Source of the DNA: Clostridiales bacterium
Lineage (GTDB): Bacteria; Bacillota; Clostridia; Peptostreptococcales; Anaerovoracaceae
Direction: 5' to 3'
Assembly: GCA_012513435.1 (NCBI GenBank)
Contig: JAAZCE010000011.1
Coordinates: 62,001-126,000 of the forward strand
Length of the DNA stretch: 64,000 nt
Both the position numbers and the translations under genes were made by a program. Shown one piece after another: positions 1 through 10,302 of this stretch (the stretch's first letter is position 1; the number at the start of each line of letters is the position of its first letter). A model generated the notes under the pieces. It saw only the letters and a list, made by a program, of their open reading frames with translations. It did not search any database and was not told where the DNA came from.

Positions 1-1143
1 ACCACAGGTGCATGGGAAATGATAGATAAGGTTCATCCGGAATGGTCGAGCAAGACTATCGCACTCCTTAACTGTGAGCTGCCTGCATTTGAAGTTGAAG
101 ACATGAAGGTAGTATCTGTACCTGAATTTAGAACTCTTGTAAACAAGCTGGTGGGCGAATCCGGTTTGGTTGTTGCGGCAGAGGGCACTACCCTTGATGC
201 CAAGTCGGTAGATGCAACTAATATGGAGGATGGTGTATCCTACAGGTGGCACGGTACCCCGTACTTTATCAACGGATTTGAGGGAACATCGTTCATGGCT
301 GAACGTTATCACACGATTTTTGACGACAAGGATACGTGGAATGAAGCTACGATGCAGACTAACCTCAACTGGTACGGAGCATTCGCAATATACATCGACA
401 AGACTCCTGCTCTTGAGATGGATATGACTTGCACTTGCGACGATTTGGAGGCTAATCTTGCTCCTAAGATAGCCAAGAAGGCAGGTGTTGATGTAGACGC
501 ATACAAGGCTGAAATCAAGAAGATGAGAAAAGCTGCCAAGCACCTTAATGCTCAGATAGACAAGGTGAACACTGCTTATGAAGAGGCCGTAGCAGGCGAG
601 GCATCAGATGAAGAAATCGCTAAGCTGAGAGAAGAGGGCAAGGCTCTCAACCAGAAGTCACTGGCAACCTTTAAGGAAGTTCAGAATCAGTATCTGAAGG
701 CAGATGACTGTGGTGTATACATCGGGCATCCTACTCTCAACACAAATGCCAAGATATTGAAGCAGACCATTGCAGCCTTGGATAAGGAAGTCCTTTGGGG
801 AGACGACGGCGATGGAGCCCTTGATATTATAGGCAACTTGAATGCATATCATGACTGGGCATACTACTCCTTCAGCAAGAAGGTAGGGGATGATATCAAT
901 GTTCAGTATGATGCCGACAAGGTAAGCAGAGATTTGACCTTCTGGGCTACCGATAAGCTGGTTCCTGTAACATATGTGGGAGATATGTCCTATGAGCTGT
1001 ATCACGCGGAAGAGTCTGATGTAGATTTTGAAGCAGCAAAGAGCGTATATCAGACTGCTCTCGATGAGCTGTACGGTCATATCAAGGTTTATTGCGATCA
1101 GGAAGTTGCGGGAATGCATACACTGGCTGAAATGATGAAATAG
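1..1143 (+). CDS. Uncharacterised protein, C-terminal part (ORF open at the 5' window edge: TTGAWEMIDKVHPEW...)
   Basis: Frame is open from base 1 to a TAG at 1141; followed by a terminator hairpin. Family not recognised. Confidence 0.6.
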   Translation, partial: TTGAWEMIDKVHPEWSSKTIALLNCELPAFEVEDMKVVSVPEFRTLVNKLVGESGLVVAAEGTTLDAKSVDATNMEDGVSYRWHGTPYFINGFEGTSFMAERYHTIFDDKDTWNEATMQTNLNWYGAFAIYIDKTPALEMDMTCTCDDLEANLAPKIAKKAGVDVDAYKAEIKKMRKAAKHLNAQIDKVNTAYEEAVAGEASDEEIAKLREEGKALNQKSLATFKEVQNQYLKADDCGVYIGHPTLNTNAKILKQTIAALDKEVLWGDDGDGALDIIGNLNAYHDWAYYSFSKKVGDDINVQYDADKVSRDLTFWATDKLVPVTYVGDMSYELYHAEESDVDFEAAKSVYQTALDELYGHIKVYCDQEVAGMHTLAEMMK

Positions 1144-1179
1144 CTGATGTTAACTATTTTTTCACTAAAAAACAATTTT

Positions 1180-1214
1180 CGCACCGGAGTATTATATCCG
1201 GTGCGATTTTTTTG
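1180..1214 (+). terminator. Rho-independent terminator
   Basis: cgcaccgga-gtatta-tatccggtgcga followed by a T-run. Confidence 0.8.
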
Positions 1215-1265
1215 TGGTAGAATATGTGTATGAACCATACTACAAATGATATAGGAGGAGAAGCA

Positions 1266-1889
1266 GTGAAGTTTTCAAAAAAGAAAGAGGACGAGTTTTT
1301 TGTAATGTTCAAGGATTTTTCCACGACACTGGTGGAAATGGCAGACAGCTTTAAGTCAATAATTCACGACTACAATAATGTTGAGCGTACTATTGCCGGC
1401 CTGAAGCTGTCTGAATCCGAATGCGACGTTAAGTCGCACAAAGTAATCGAGCAGCTTAACAAATCATTTATTACTCCTTTTGACAGAGAGGACATATTCG
1501 CCATAATAGACCAGCTTGATGATTTGGCCGATTTTATAGAGGATTCGGCAAGCAAGCTGATTATGTACGATATTCATGAGATTAAGCCGGATGCCATTGA
1601 AATGGCGGACATTATATATGATGCTGTAGATAAGATAAATACACTCTTTAACACCATAACCGATAAAAAGAAGCTGAAGGAATCCAAGGAAGCCATTATT
1701 GAAGTCAATAGGCTGGAAAATCTGGGTGATGCTGTATACAGGAGAGCATTGACCAAGCTCTTTAGAGAGAGCCAGGATCCTATGGACGTTATTAAATGGA
1801 AGGACATATACGAAGAGCTTGAGGAAACCCTGGATGCCTGTGAGCACTTGGCAGATACTGTTGAAGGAGTGATAATGAAATATGCTTAG
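1266..1889 (+). CDS. DUF47/PhoU-like Pit accessory protein
   Basis: Helical PhoU-like protein overlapping the start of a PiT transporter; likely GTG start at 1266 after aggagaag (track start 1224). Confidence 0.8.
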   Translation: MKFSKKKEDEFFVMFKDFSTTLVEMADSFKSIIHDYNNVERTIAGLKLSESECDVKSHKVIEQLNKSFITPFDREDIFAIIDQLDDLADFIEDSASKLIMYDIHEIKPDAIEMADIIYDAVDKINTLFNTITDKKKLKESKEAIIEVNRLENLGDAVYRRALTKLFRESQDPMDVIKWKDIYEELEETLDACEHLADTVEGVIMKYA

Positions 1890-2877
1890 CTCAATTCTTA
1901 TACTCGTAATTATCTTTGCCTTGATTTTTGAGTTTATCAATGGATTCCACGATACCGCTAATGCTATAGCCACCTCGGTATATACGAAAGCCCTTACTCC
2001 TAAGAAGGCAATACTGCTGGCCGCATGTATGAACCTTGTGGGGGCCCTTGTCAGCGAGAAGGTGGCTGCTACAATATCCAAGGGACTTGTTGATATAGAG
2101 CTGGAACAGTATGTAATACTGTCGGCCTTAATAGGCGCAATAATATGGAACCTCTTTACATGGTGGAAGGGAATTCCCAGTAGCTCATCTCATGCGTTGA
2201 TAGGAAGCCTTGTGGGAGCCGTCATGGTTTACACCATGTCATCGGAGCATATACTCTGGTCAGGCGTTGTGCAAAAGGTAATAATACCCCTCTTCACATC
2301 ACCCCTTATGGGCCTTATAATAGGGTTTATCTTTATGAGGCTTATATATAAAATTTTTGCCAAATGGTCTCAGAGTAAGGTAAACAGGCTTTTTCTCAAG
2401 TTGCAGATATTCTCCTCCGCCTTCGTTGCCTTCAGCCACGGCAACAACGATGCACAGAAAACAATGGGTATTATTACATTGGCTCTTGTAACGGGAGGGC
2501 TTCTCGACGCATCCTCCGGAGTACCTCTTTGGGTTAAGATTACATGCGCGGCGACTATGGCTCTGGGTACCTCTCTTGGGGGCTGGAAAATAATGAAAAC
2601 CATGGGAGGCGGCGTTACGAAGCTTCAGCCAGCATCGGGATTTGTGGCACAGACGGCATCGGCGCTTGTTATAGAGGCGTCCACATTTTTGGGAGCTCCC
2701 GTAAGTACGACCCAGGTAATAACCACATCTATCATGGGAGCAGGCAGTGCTAAACGCAAAACCGCTGTAAGATGGGGCATGGCCGGAAATATTCTTTTGG
2801 CATGGGTAGTGACACTTCCTATAACTATGGTGTTGGGAGGAATCACAGTAATTGTAATTAAGAGCTTGTGGTTTTAG
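1882..2877 (+). CDS. pit: PiT-family inorganic phosphate transporter
   Basis: Motifs FINGFHDTANAIATSV and SHGNNDAQKTMG are typical of PiT permeases. Confidence 0.92.
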   Translation: MLSSILILVIIFALIFEFINGFHDTANAIATSVYTKALTPKKAILLAACMNLVGALVSEKVAATISKGLVDIELEQYVILSALIGAIIWNLFTWWKGIPSSSSHALIGSLVGAVMVYTMSSEHILWSGVVQKVIIPLFTSPLMGLIIGFIFMRLIYKIFAKWSQSKVNRLFLKLQIFSSAFVAFSHGNNDAQKTMGIITLALVTGGLLDASSGVPLWVKITCAATMALGTSLGGWKIMKTMGGGVTKLQPASGFVAQTASALVIEASTFLGAPVSTTQVITTSIMGAGSAKRKTAVRWGMAGNILLAWVVTLPITMVLGGITVIVIKSLWF

Positions 2878-2961
2878 CTAAGGAATGATGTACCCATTCT
2901 CTCCGAGAAGTTAGTATAGAAAAGTGATGTTAATTGTGCTAGACTTATACTGGAGAGACAA

Positions 2962-3921
2962 ATGGCATTCATATCAAATAATATTTACAATTTCATATAC
3001 ATAGCTGTCATCGTACTAGGCGGGGTCACACTTACTCTGTCTTTGATTCTCTATGCCAAGGAAAGAGACGCGAGACACAGAGGAATAGTTTTTTTCATAA
3101 ACGCAATCTTTGTGTACATGATAATTGATTTTATCACATACTATTGTCTTGGCGAAAAGATAAAAGGTAATGTGATGTTTTCGCTTATTACGGTTTCGGA
3201 TATCTTATTTTGCGGACTTGTTGTGGCATGGATTTACTTCATAGTAATGATGCTGGGACTTGGTGAAGTTGTTAAGATAAGGCCTGTAGTGATTATTACT
3301 GTGGTGTACGCCCTCGTATCCCAGATACTTTCTGTTACTCTGGGAAGATATGATTCATACATTATGGTGGAATCGGGAATAGGGAAGGTAGTTCTGCAGA
3401 TATTGAACGTAGCCTACGTTGTGGTGGTCATTGCCATATGTATAAGATGCCTGTTGCTGCTTTTTAAAAAGTATAATTCAAGCAGGGAAAGGATGATGAA
3501 TTCCATGCTTGTAATAGGGCTTATAGGATACATGGTATGGATAGCATACTGGGATTACAACACATGGTACGAAACGGAGAACAATCTGCTTAGCATATAT
3601 GCCCTAGATCCACTTATCCTAATATACGCCATGCTGAATATATATCTCATCTACTATTTCTATAAAAAAGACCCGCTGAAGCTGTCGGGCTTTCAGATAG
3701 CCTCCGAAAATGCAGTAGCCCTTATGGCGGAGCGATACGGCCTTTCCATGAGAGAAAAAGAGGTCCTTGACCTTATGAACTGCGGCAGGAGCAATGCTCA
3801 GATAGCGGGAGAGCTTTGCATATCGGAAAATACGGTTAAGCGTCATGCTAATAGCATATTCAGGAAGACCCAGACCCAGTGCAGACATGAAGTGCTTTAT
3901 AAGATTTCTAATGAAAGATAG
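2962..3921 (+). CDS. LuxR-type HTH regulator with N-terminal multi-spanning membrane domain
   Basis: Hydrophobic N-terminal half; C-terminal LSMREKEVLDLMNCGRSNAQIAGELCISENTVKRHANSIFRK. Confidence 0.85.
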   Translation: MAFISNNIYNFIYIAVIVLGGVTLTLSLILYAKERDARHRGIVFFINAIFVYMIIDFITYYCLGEKIKGNVMFSLITVSDILFCGLVVAWIYFIVMMLGLGEVVKIRPVVIITVVYALVSQILSVTLGRYDSYIMVESGIGKVVLQILNVAYVVVVIAICIRCLLLLFKKYNSSRERMMNSMLVIGLIGYMVWIAYWDYNTWYETENNLLSIYALDPLILIYAMLNIYLIYYFYKKDPLKLSGFQIASENAVALMAERYGLSMREKEVLDLMNCGRSNAQIAGELCISENTVKRHANSIFRKTQTQCRHEVLYKISNER

Positions 3922-4102
3922 AGACTTGGGGAAACTAATTTACTGGTTATTTACTTTGTTGTGGGAAAAGTCTGAACGTTTTTGCTGAATACCCCAAATG
4001 ATACTAAGGTGTTATTGTACCTAAGGGTAAAGTAAGATTAGTATTAGGATGAATTTATTGTCTAATTATTTAGTATTACCAAGTATTAACAGGAGGTGGA
4101 AG

Positions 4103-5821
4103 ATGAGTCAACAACAACAGGTTCAAGGTGTTGCCGGTCTTAAAAAGCACGACATTAAGGTTGCCGGTATCGTATTCATGCTATATTGCCTGGTTGCTGC
4201 GGGAGCATTCGGTATAGAAGAAATGATACCGGAAGCAGGTCCGGGTATGACTATTCTGCTGCTTGCGGTATTCCCAATCATATGGGCGTATCCTATCAGC
4301 AGTTTGGTTGCGGAATGTGGTTCTATGATGCCGTCAGAGGGTGGTGTGTACGTTTGGGTGAAGGAAGCCTTCGGAGAATTCTGGGGATTCCAGGCCGGAT
4401 GGTGGGCAACAGTATCGACCTACATAACAAATGGTGTATACGTGGCGCTTGTATCCGGATATGTTAGCCAGATGATACCGGGCATGACGGTAGCCGGAGA
4501 CCAGGCTATAAAAATCGGGATGATATTGATATTTACTGTCATCAATCTTTTAGGGCTGAAAGAAGTAGGAAATGTGAGTACTATTCTTTCAATATTGATT
4601 CTTGCGGCTTTCACTCTGGTTGCCGTAGTAGGCTTCTGTAACTGGAATAGCAATCCTATGGAGCCATTTATGCCTGAAGGATATAATTTGCTAGATGGAG
4701 TAGGTGGGGGGATTTGTATTTGCGTATGGATGTATTGCGGATATGAATGTATCTCCAACATGGCCGGAGAAGTGAAGAAACCACAGGTAATTCCTAAGGG
4801 ACTTATGATTGCTATGCCTCTTATTGCTCTTACATATGTTCTTCCCACCCTGGGCGGACTTGCAACTCTGCCAGCAGGCTCATGGGAGAACTGGTCAACA
4901 GATGGTGGCTTTACAGGTGGAAGCGTTGGATATGCCACTATTCTTACTCAGAATCTGGGGGCAGCATGGGGATATATATTCTTGGTAATTGCAATTGTAT
5001 CTCAGTGTGCAATTTTTAACACATACCTAGCATCAGGCTCAAGAGGCTTCTTCGTGCTGGCAGATGATAATCTCTGCCCTAAGGTTATGGTAAAGGTAAG
5101 CAAGAACAGGGGCGTGCCTCATATAGGTATAATTTCACTGGCAATAGTTACCTACATTCTCTGCCAGGCAGACTTCACAACTCTTGTTAGTATGGAAGTA
5201 GTATTTATGCTGGCTCTCTACATTGTTTTGCCGCTGGCTGTAATAAAGATGAGAAACGTAGTTCCTGTTAAAGTGAGGAAAAAGAGAAATCTTTTTGTGA
5301 TTCCGGGAGGCAAGTTTGCTCTGATCTACTATGCAGGGTTTCCGATTACCATAGCTATTATCGCTCTGCTCATTAACGGAACGGATTACTTGGCAATGGG
5401 TCTTATCGCTATTTGTACCGGACCTATAGCCTACTATATTTTCAAGAGGCTTTACGGAGGATTTGTCGTAAACGACCCTGAAAACAATCCGGTTAATCCG
5501 AAGACTAAGATGGCAATAGGAGACACTGTAAGACTGGGTGTATTCATGATTTGCGCAGGCGCTATGGCATTCTTGGGACAGTTCTGGCTGAAGTGGTATG
5601 AAATCGATTACGGTGAATGGGGTCCGGGGGATTATGATGTCTTCTGTAATTCCATTCCTATAGTTATGCAGGTGCTCAAATGGGTAGGACTGGCAGTCCT
5701 CATTGTAGGTATAATCCTGTATTTCACCGGAAAGAAGAAGGATGCTCCTCTGCCACGGAAGGAAGTGGATTTGGATGCATTGATGGATAAGTATCTAAAC
5801 GAAGAGAAACACGACCTGTAG
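4103..5821 (+). CDS. APC-superfamily amino acid permease
   Basis: About 12 hydrophobic segments, APC-like N-terminus (AGIVFMLYCLVAAGAFGIEEM). Likely start at 4103 after aggaggtgg. Confidence 0.85.
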   Translation: MSQQQQVQGVAGLKKHDIKVAGIVFMLYCLVAAGAFGIEEMIPEAGPGMTILLLAVFPIIWAYPISSLVAECGSMMPSEGGVYVWVKEAFGEFWGFQAGWWATVSTYITNGVYVALVSGYVSQMIPGMTVAGDQAIKIGMILIFTVINLLGLKEVGNVSTILSILILAAFTLVAVVGFCNWNSNPMEPFMPEGYNLLDGVGGGICICVWMYCGYECISNMAGEVKKPQVIPKGLMIAMPLIALTYVLPTLGGLATLPAGSWENWSTDGGFTGGSVGYATILTQNLGAAWGYIFLVIAIVSQCAIFNTYLASGSRGFFVLADDNLCPKVMVKVSKNRGVPHIGIISLAIVTYILCQADFTTLVSMEVVFMLALYIVLPLAVIKMRNVVPVKVRKKRNLFVIPGGKFALIYYAGFPITIAIIALLINGTDYLAMGLIAICTGPIAYYIFKRLYGGFVVNDPENNPVNPKTKMAIGDTVRLGVFMICAGAMAFLGQFWLKWYEIDYGEWGPGDYDVFCNSIPIVMQVLKWVGLAVLIVGIILYFTGKKKDAPLPRKEVDLDALMDKYLNEEKHDL

Positions 5822-5825
5822 TGGA

Positions 5826-6809
5826 CTATTGCGGGTTTATTCCGGAAAGTCTCAGATGCAAGGCGGACTGATAATAGATTATCCATTCTATTAATTGGGA
5901 GTGTTTGTCTTCAAAAGAAAAGATTGTATTTGGTACGGTTTTCTTCATGTAGGCTCTATGCATTTTTCTGTGAGCTGATGGAGTATGACCGTACCATTTT
6001 TTAAATGCTCTATAAAAATATTTTGGGTCCGAGAAGCCGCACTGATAGGAGATGTCCGTAATGTTCAAATCAGTGGTAAGGAGCATCAGTTCAGCCTTGT
6101 AAACTCTTATGTAGGTTCTCAGTCCACGAAGACCCATAAAGGACGTTTTCTTAAGAAACTGAGACAGGTAGTTAGGGTTGATGTGCTCCAGCTTGCCTAG
6201 CTCCTCTATGGTCATAGGGTCCATGGGATTATCGTATATATGGGTAAATATGTGCTCAAATCTGGCCTTGGCGTCTTCTGGGAACTGATTGGGGTCATTC
6301 ATCCAGTAGAATACGGAAAAATCATTTTCTATGGTCTCCATTACAAGTTCTGCCGTTTTGTTTATTATTCTGATTTTGTCCTTCTTGGAGCATCGGGGGG
6401 ATATGTATGAGTAAAGCATGGTAAGCAGAAGTGAATGGATGTAGTCTACCTTAGGCTCCATGGAGGGGTGTATCTCACCCTTATGGCATACGAAGGACAT
6501 GTTGATGAGGGAAGCGTTGCCAAAGAAATTGACGCTTTGGTCGATGTAGAAGGAAACAATAAAGTTATCCTCCTGGGAGGAAATACAGTGGACATCTTCG
6601 GAGTCAACGAGAATAATATCACCTTCGTTTAAATCAAATTCCTCGTAAGCTATTATGATATGTGCCTTGCCCTTGACACAAAAAAGTATCTCTATGCAGG
6701 TGTCATGGTAATGCGCCGGCTCATGGGCAGCCTTATATAATTTGATCCCGATAGGCGTTCCTGCAATGAGAGAAACGTTTTCATTGTCTATAATCATGAT
6801 AATCTCCAA
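5826..6809 (-). CDS. AraC-family regulator with N-terminal cupin-like domain
   Basis: C-terminal ITDISYQCGFSDPKYFYRAFKKWYGHTPSAHRK. Confidence 0.88.
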   Translation of the reverse strand: MEIIMIIDNENVSLIAGTPIGIKLYKAAHEPAHYHDTCIEILFCVKGKAHIIIAYEEFDLNEGDIILVDSEDVHCISSQEDNFIVSFYIDQSVNFFGNASLINMSFVCHKGEIHPSMEPKVDYIHSLLLTMLYSYISPRCSKKDKIRIINKTAELVMETIENDFSVFYWMNDPNQFPEDAKARFEHIFTHIYDNPMDPMTIEELGKLEHINPNYLSQFLKKTSFMGLRGLRTYIRVYKAELMLLTTDLNITDISYQCGFSDPKYFYRAFKKWYGHTPSAHRKMHRAYMKKTVPNTIFSFEDKHSQLIEWIIYYQSALHLRLSGINPQ

Positions 6810-6962
6810 GCAATCTTAATTTATAGTCGCTTTTTTATATAATTATATCAAAACAGCGATAAAATGTCTATGGATTAAATATTGGATAGAGACCATAATG
6901 AATATAGAAAGAAAATCCAATTTAATTTGAAAACCATTTTTAACAAGTGAGGTGGATAAAAA

Positions 6963-8213
6963 ATGGGCAAGAAGGTATTAGTGCTGGGCACTGGCGCTCA
7001 GGGGACAACAGTAGTAAAAAGATTAGACGAAGAGAAGAATGTTGACAAGGTTATATGCGCTGACTACGACGAAGCAGCAGCTAAGGAACTGGCAGGAACT
7101 TTAAAGAAGACAGAAGGATGCTTCATAGATGCGTCCGACAAAGCACAGATCGTAAAGTTAATCGAAGGATGCGACCTTGTAGTAAATGCACTTCCTCTTG
7201 ACTTTGGCAAAAACGTATTAGAGGCAGCATTAGAAGCTAAATGTAACTATCAGGATTTCGCAGCATGTGAAGGTATCGCTGACACATGGGAAGAGGGCAT
7301 GGAAATCATGCTTACCGAATACAGCGAAAAATTTAAGAAGATAGGCAGACTGGCAATAATTGGAACAGGCTCGGCTCCGGGAACTATGTGCGTAGTAGCA
7401 AGAGACACGATGAAGGACATAGACGAGTGCGACACTATCTATATGAACGTTTATGAAGGCGTTGAAGCTAAAAGGTTTTTACCTTATTGGTGGTCGCCTG
7501 TAGTAGCTCTCAACGATATGGTAGACCTTCCGGTTGCTTATATCAACGATGAAATCGTAAACACCAAGCCCTTTGCTCTCCCTATTACGAGAACTTACGA
7601 TTATGTAGGATATCCTGTAAGATTCGTAGAGCATGCTCATGACGAGCCTTTCTACATGGGAAGAAACAGCAAGACTCTATTTAAGGGAGCTCATAACATC
7701 TACTTCAAGTACGGCGGCGTAGGTATCGAATTTGCAGAGCCTCTTTCAAGAGCCGGATTGCTAAAGAGAGAGCCTGAGGAAATCAACGGACAGATGGTTA
7801 TTCCTCATGATGTAGTTCTCAAGCACATACCTCATGCACCTAGATTTTCTCACGAAATCAAGGAAATCATCGACGAGGGGCTCATATCGGATACAGGAGC
7901 ATTCGTAGTTGAGGCTATGGGTAAGAAGGACGGCAAGGACGTAAGGGTTGAAACTCATGTATTCGCACCGGGACTTGTTGAAGCGTTTGAAAAGTACGGA
8001 GTATCCGGCGAGCAATATTTGACGGGACAGGGTGGCTTTCTTTTCACTAAGCTGTTTGTAAACGACAAGATGTCGCAGACAGGTTTAATTTCATCGGATA
8101 TGCTTACAGAAGAAGAGAACAACCAGTACCTTAAGTGGGCTGCAGATTTGGAAATCACTCTTGAAAGAAGATTCGTATACGATGACCCGTTCCTGGCAGA
8201 TCAGGAAAACTAG
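6963..8213 (+). CDS. Saccharopine dehydrogenase-like NAD(P)-binding protein
   Basis: N-terminal Rossmann motif VLVLGTGAQGTTVVKRL; saccharopine dehydrogenase-like architecture. Confidence 0.8.
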   Translation: MGKKVLVLGTGAQGTTVVKRLDEEKNVDKVICADYDEAAAKELAGTLKKTEGCFIDASDKAQIVKLIEGCDLVVNALPLDFGKNVLEAALEAKCNYQDFAACEGIADTWEEGMEIMLTEYSEKFKKIGRLAIIGTGSAPGTMCVVARDTMKDIDECDTIYMNVYEGVEAKRFLPYWWSPVVALNDMVDLPVAYINDEIVNTKPFALPITRTYDYVGYPVRFVEHAHDEPFYMGRNSKTLFKGAHNIYFKYGGVGIEFAEPLSRAGLLKREPEEINGQMVIPHDVVLKHIPHAPRFSHEIKEIIDEGLISDTGAFVVEAMGKKDGKDVRVETHVFAPGLVEAFEKYGVSGEQYLTGQGGFLFTKLFVNDKMSQTGLISSDMLTEEENNQYLKWAADLEITLERRFVYDDPFLADQEN

Positions 8214-8354
8214 CCCAAAAGGAAACTAATATACAAAATCGGGATATATAATTAAAGGCAACGCCTTGGGGAACATTTCTTCAGGGCGCTTCTTTTGTTG
8301 CTGACAATAAACTAGTCTATTGTAAAAATCAGGCAATCGTGATAGACTTTTGCT

Positions 8355-9281
8355 ATGAGAAGATTAAAAGGCGAAACTTACTTACTGCTGGCTGCCTTCG
8401 TTTGGGGGACGGCTTTCATATTCCAGAAAATGGGTATGGATCATATAGGTCCATTGGCTTTCGGATTTTTTAGATTTACCATCGGAGCGCTTGCTCTGAT
8501 TCCGGTGTTTCTAATATTCGACAAGGTGAAGCGAAAAAAAGTACCGGAAGGTGTTAAAACACCTACTACCATGGATGAATTCAAGGATAAAAACCTGCTG
8601 AAGGGTGGAGCCCTAACAGGAATTGTTTGCTTTGCAGCAGTCACATTTCAGCAGATTGGCATAGTTTATACAACGGCCGGAAAAGCCGGATTCATTACAG
8701 CTCTATACATAATACTGGTGCCTATTATACTGATGTTTTTCAAGCAAAGGACAAGCCTGTTCGCTTGGATAGGTGTAGTAATCGGGTCCTTCGGGTTGTA
8801 TCTTTTGTGTATTACAGAAGGCTTCACTATAGCCATCGGAGATGGTCTTGTTATGGCCTGTGCTATATTCTATGCGCTGCAGATTATATTCGTAGATATG
8901 TATGCCGACAAGGTAGATCCTGTAAAACTTGCCTTCATAGAGTTTATGATTACAGGCATATTGTCGGGAATAGGTATGCTCATTTTTGAGGATATAGACA
9001 TGCAGGGTGTTATTGACTGTACAGTGCCTATACTGTATACGGCAATACTTGAAGTGAGTGTTGCTTTTACCCTGGAAATATTCGGTCAGAAATATACACC
9101 GCCGACTATTGCGGCAATACTTATGAGCTTTGAATCGGTGTTTGCAGCAATCAGCGGCACCCTTTTTCTGCATGAGGTAATGACGCAAAGAGAAATCATG
9201 GGATGCGTATTGCTGTTTATCGCCGTTATAGTATCTCAATTACCGTTGGGTAAGAAGGAGGAAATTGATTGTGACAACTAA
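8355..9281 (+). CDS. EamA/DMT-family transporter
   Basis: Ten-TM EamA signature (LLLAAFVWGTAFIFQKMGM; ESVFAAISGTLFLHEVMTQREIMGCVLLFIAVIVSQL). Confidence 0.9.
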   Translation: MRRLKGETYLLLAAFVWGTAFIFQKMGMDHIGPLAFGFFRFTIGALALIPVFLIFDKVKRKKVPEGVKTPTTMDEFKDKNLLKGGALTGIVCFAAVTFQQIGIVYTTAGKAGFITALYIILVPIILMFFKQRTSLFAWIGVVIGSFGLYLLCITEGFTIAIGDGLVMACAIFYALQIIFVDMYADKVDPVKLAFIEFMITGILSGIGMLIFEDIDMQGVIDCTVPILYTAILEVSVAFTLEIFGQKYTPPTIAAILMSFESVFAAISGTLFLHEVMTQREIMGCVLLFIAVIVSQLPLGKKEEIDCDN

Positions 9282-9630
9282 GTTGATAATAACTCTGCTG
9301 ATAGTAGGAGCGGTATATATTGCCTTAATGCTGATTTATTTGTTTATTCATGTAAACCGCAAGGAATACGTTCCAGGACATACGAGAATAAGCATAATCA
9401 AGGCGAACTATGATATAAGCAGAGCCGGAGAGGTAAAAAAGGTCTTGATATACAATGCGGCAGTGTTGTTCTTGGCAGTAGCGATTATTCTCTGCGTGCT
9501 GCTTTACGTTTTCTTTATGAAAGAGCTTTCATTGCTGTGTCTTTTTGTGGGGATGTCGGTTTTAGGGGCAGTACTTCAGTGGAGATACAAGAATGTGGTG
9601 GAGCAGGCGATTAAGGAATCCATACAGTAA
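9265..9630 (+). CDS. Small membrane protein, unknown
   Basis: Overlaps the DMT gene; two to three hydrophobic segments. Confidence 0.6.
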   Translation: MIVTTKLIITLLIVGAVYIALMLIYLFIHVNRKEYVPGHTRISIIKANYDISRAGEVKKVLIYNAAVLFLAVAIILCVLLYVFFMKELSLLCLFVGMSVLGAVLQWRYKNVVEQAIKESIQ

Positions 9631-9930
9631 TCAATACTCGCTCTCGCGTCTTTTGTACTCGGAGTGGTGGCAGTCATTGTGATTTTAGTATGTATAAAAA
9701 ATAATTCTATGCACAGAGCCTACCAGAGAACTAAGGTGGCTGCCAGCAGTATTTGGATTTTTTGTGAGCGTTTAGACAATCTGTTGGGTAAGGCCAACAG
9801 AGTTGTATTCAAGTATATGTATTATGAAAGATCTGGTCAGATTGGCTCAAGGAAGCTAAATTTTATTATGATTAAGAGAATGAAGATTTGATTTCAGACG
9901 AAAAGATGGTAATATAGAATAATTATGCAG

Positions 9931-9962
9931 GAGCAGACCAGTGATAAGGCTGTTCTTTTTTT
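9931..9962 (+). terminator. Putative rho-independent terminator
   Basis: gagcag...ctgttc followed by a T-run. Confidence 0.55.
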
Positions 9963-10068
9963 ATAGTATCACTATTCTTGAGCGTTTTGCACACAAACCC
10001 CAGTTCCTTACTAATATAAAAGTATAAGACTTATTATTGGTTGTTTTATTGTAGAGAAAGGAACAACT

Positions 10069-10302
10069 ATGAAATGTATGATAATCAGGGCTGTGAAGAC
10101 ATTCTTGCAGGCTTTTGTTGCATCGGCGGTGGCGGGCGTCACCACCATGGCAAAGACAGGGTTTGACCAATGGGAAACCGTTGGAGCTTCAATGCTTATA
10201 GCATCTGTAGCTGCGGGAATGTCTGCGGTCATGAATTTACCGAATATTAAAAATAAATTTAATGATTATGGGGAGTGTGAGAATAAAAAGGATGGCGTAT
10301 AA
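10069..10302 (+). CDS. Holin-like small membrane protein
   Basis: 77 aa; resembles r1t-type phage holins; overlaps the amidase gene. Confidence 0.6.
   Translation: MKCMIIRAVKTFLQAFVASAVAGVTTMAKTGFDQWETVGASMLIASVAAGMSAVMNLPNIKNKFNDYGECENKKDGV

Noticed and set aside
658-1119. Antisense ORF (and many similar antisense ORFs, e.g. 1464-2081, 15714-16334, 16410-17081)
   Set aside because: Lie fully opposite well-supported genes, with no RBS or recognisable protein family.
9664-9891. 75-aa ORF
   Set aside because: No RBS or recognisable family, ends in low-complexity sequence; insufficient support.
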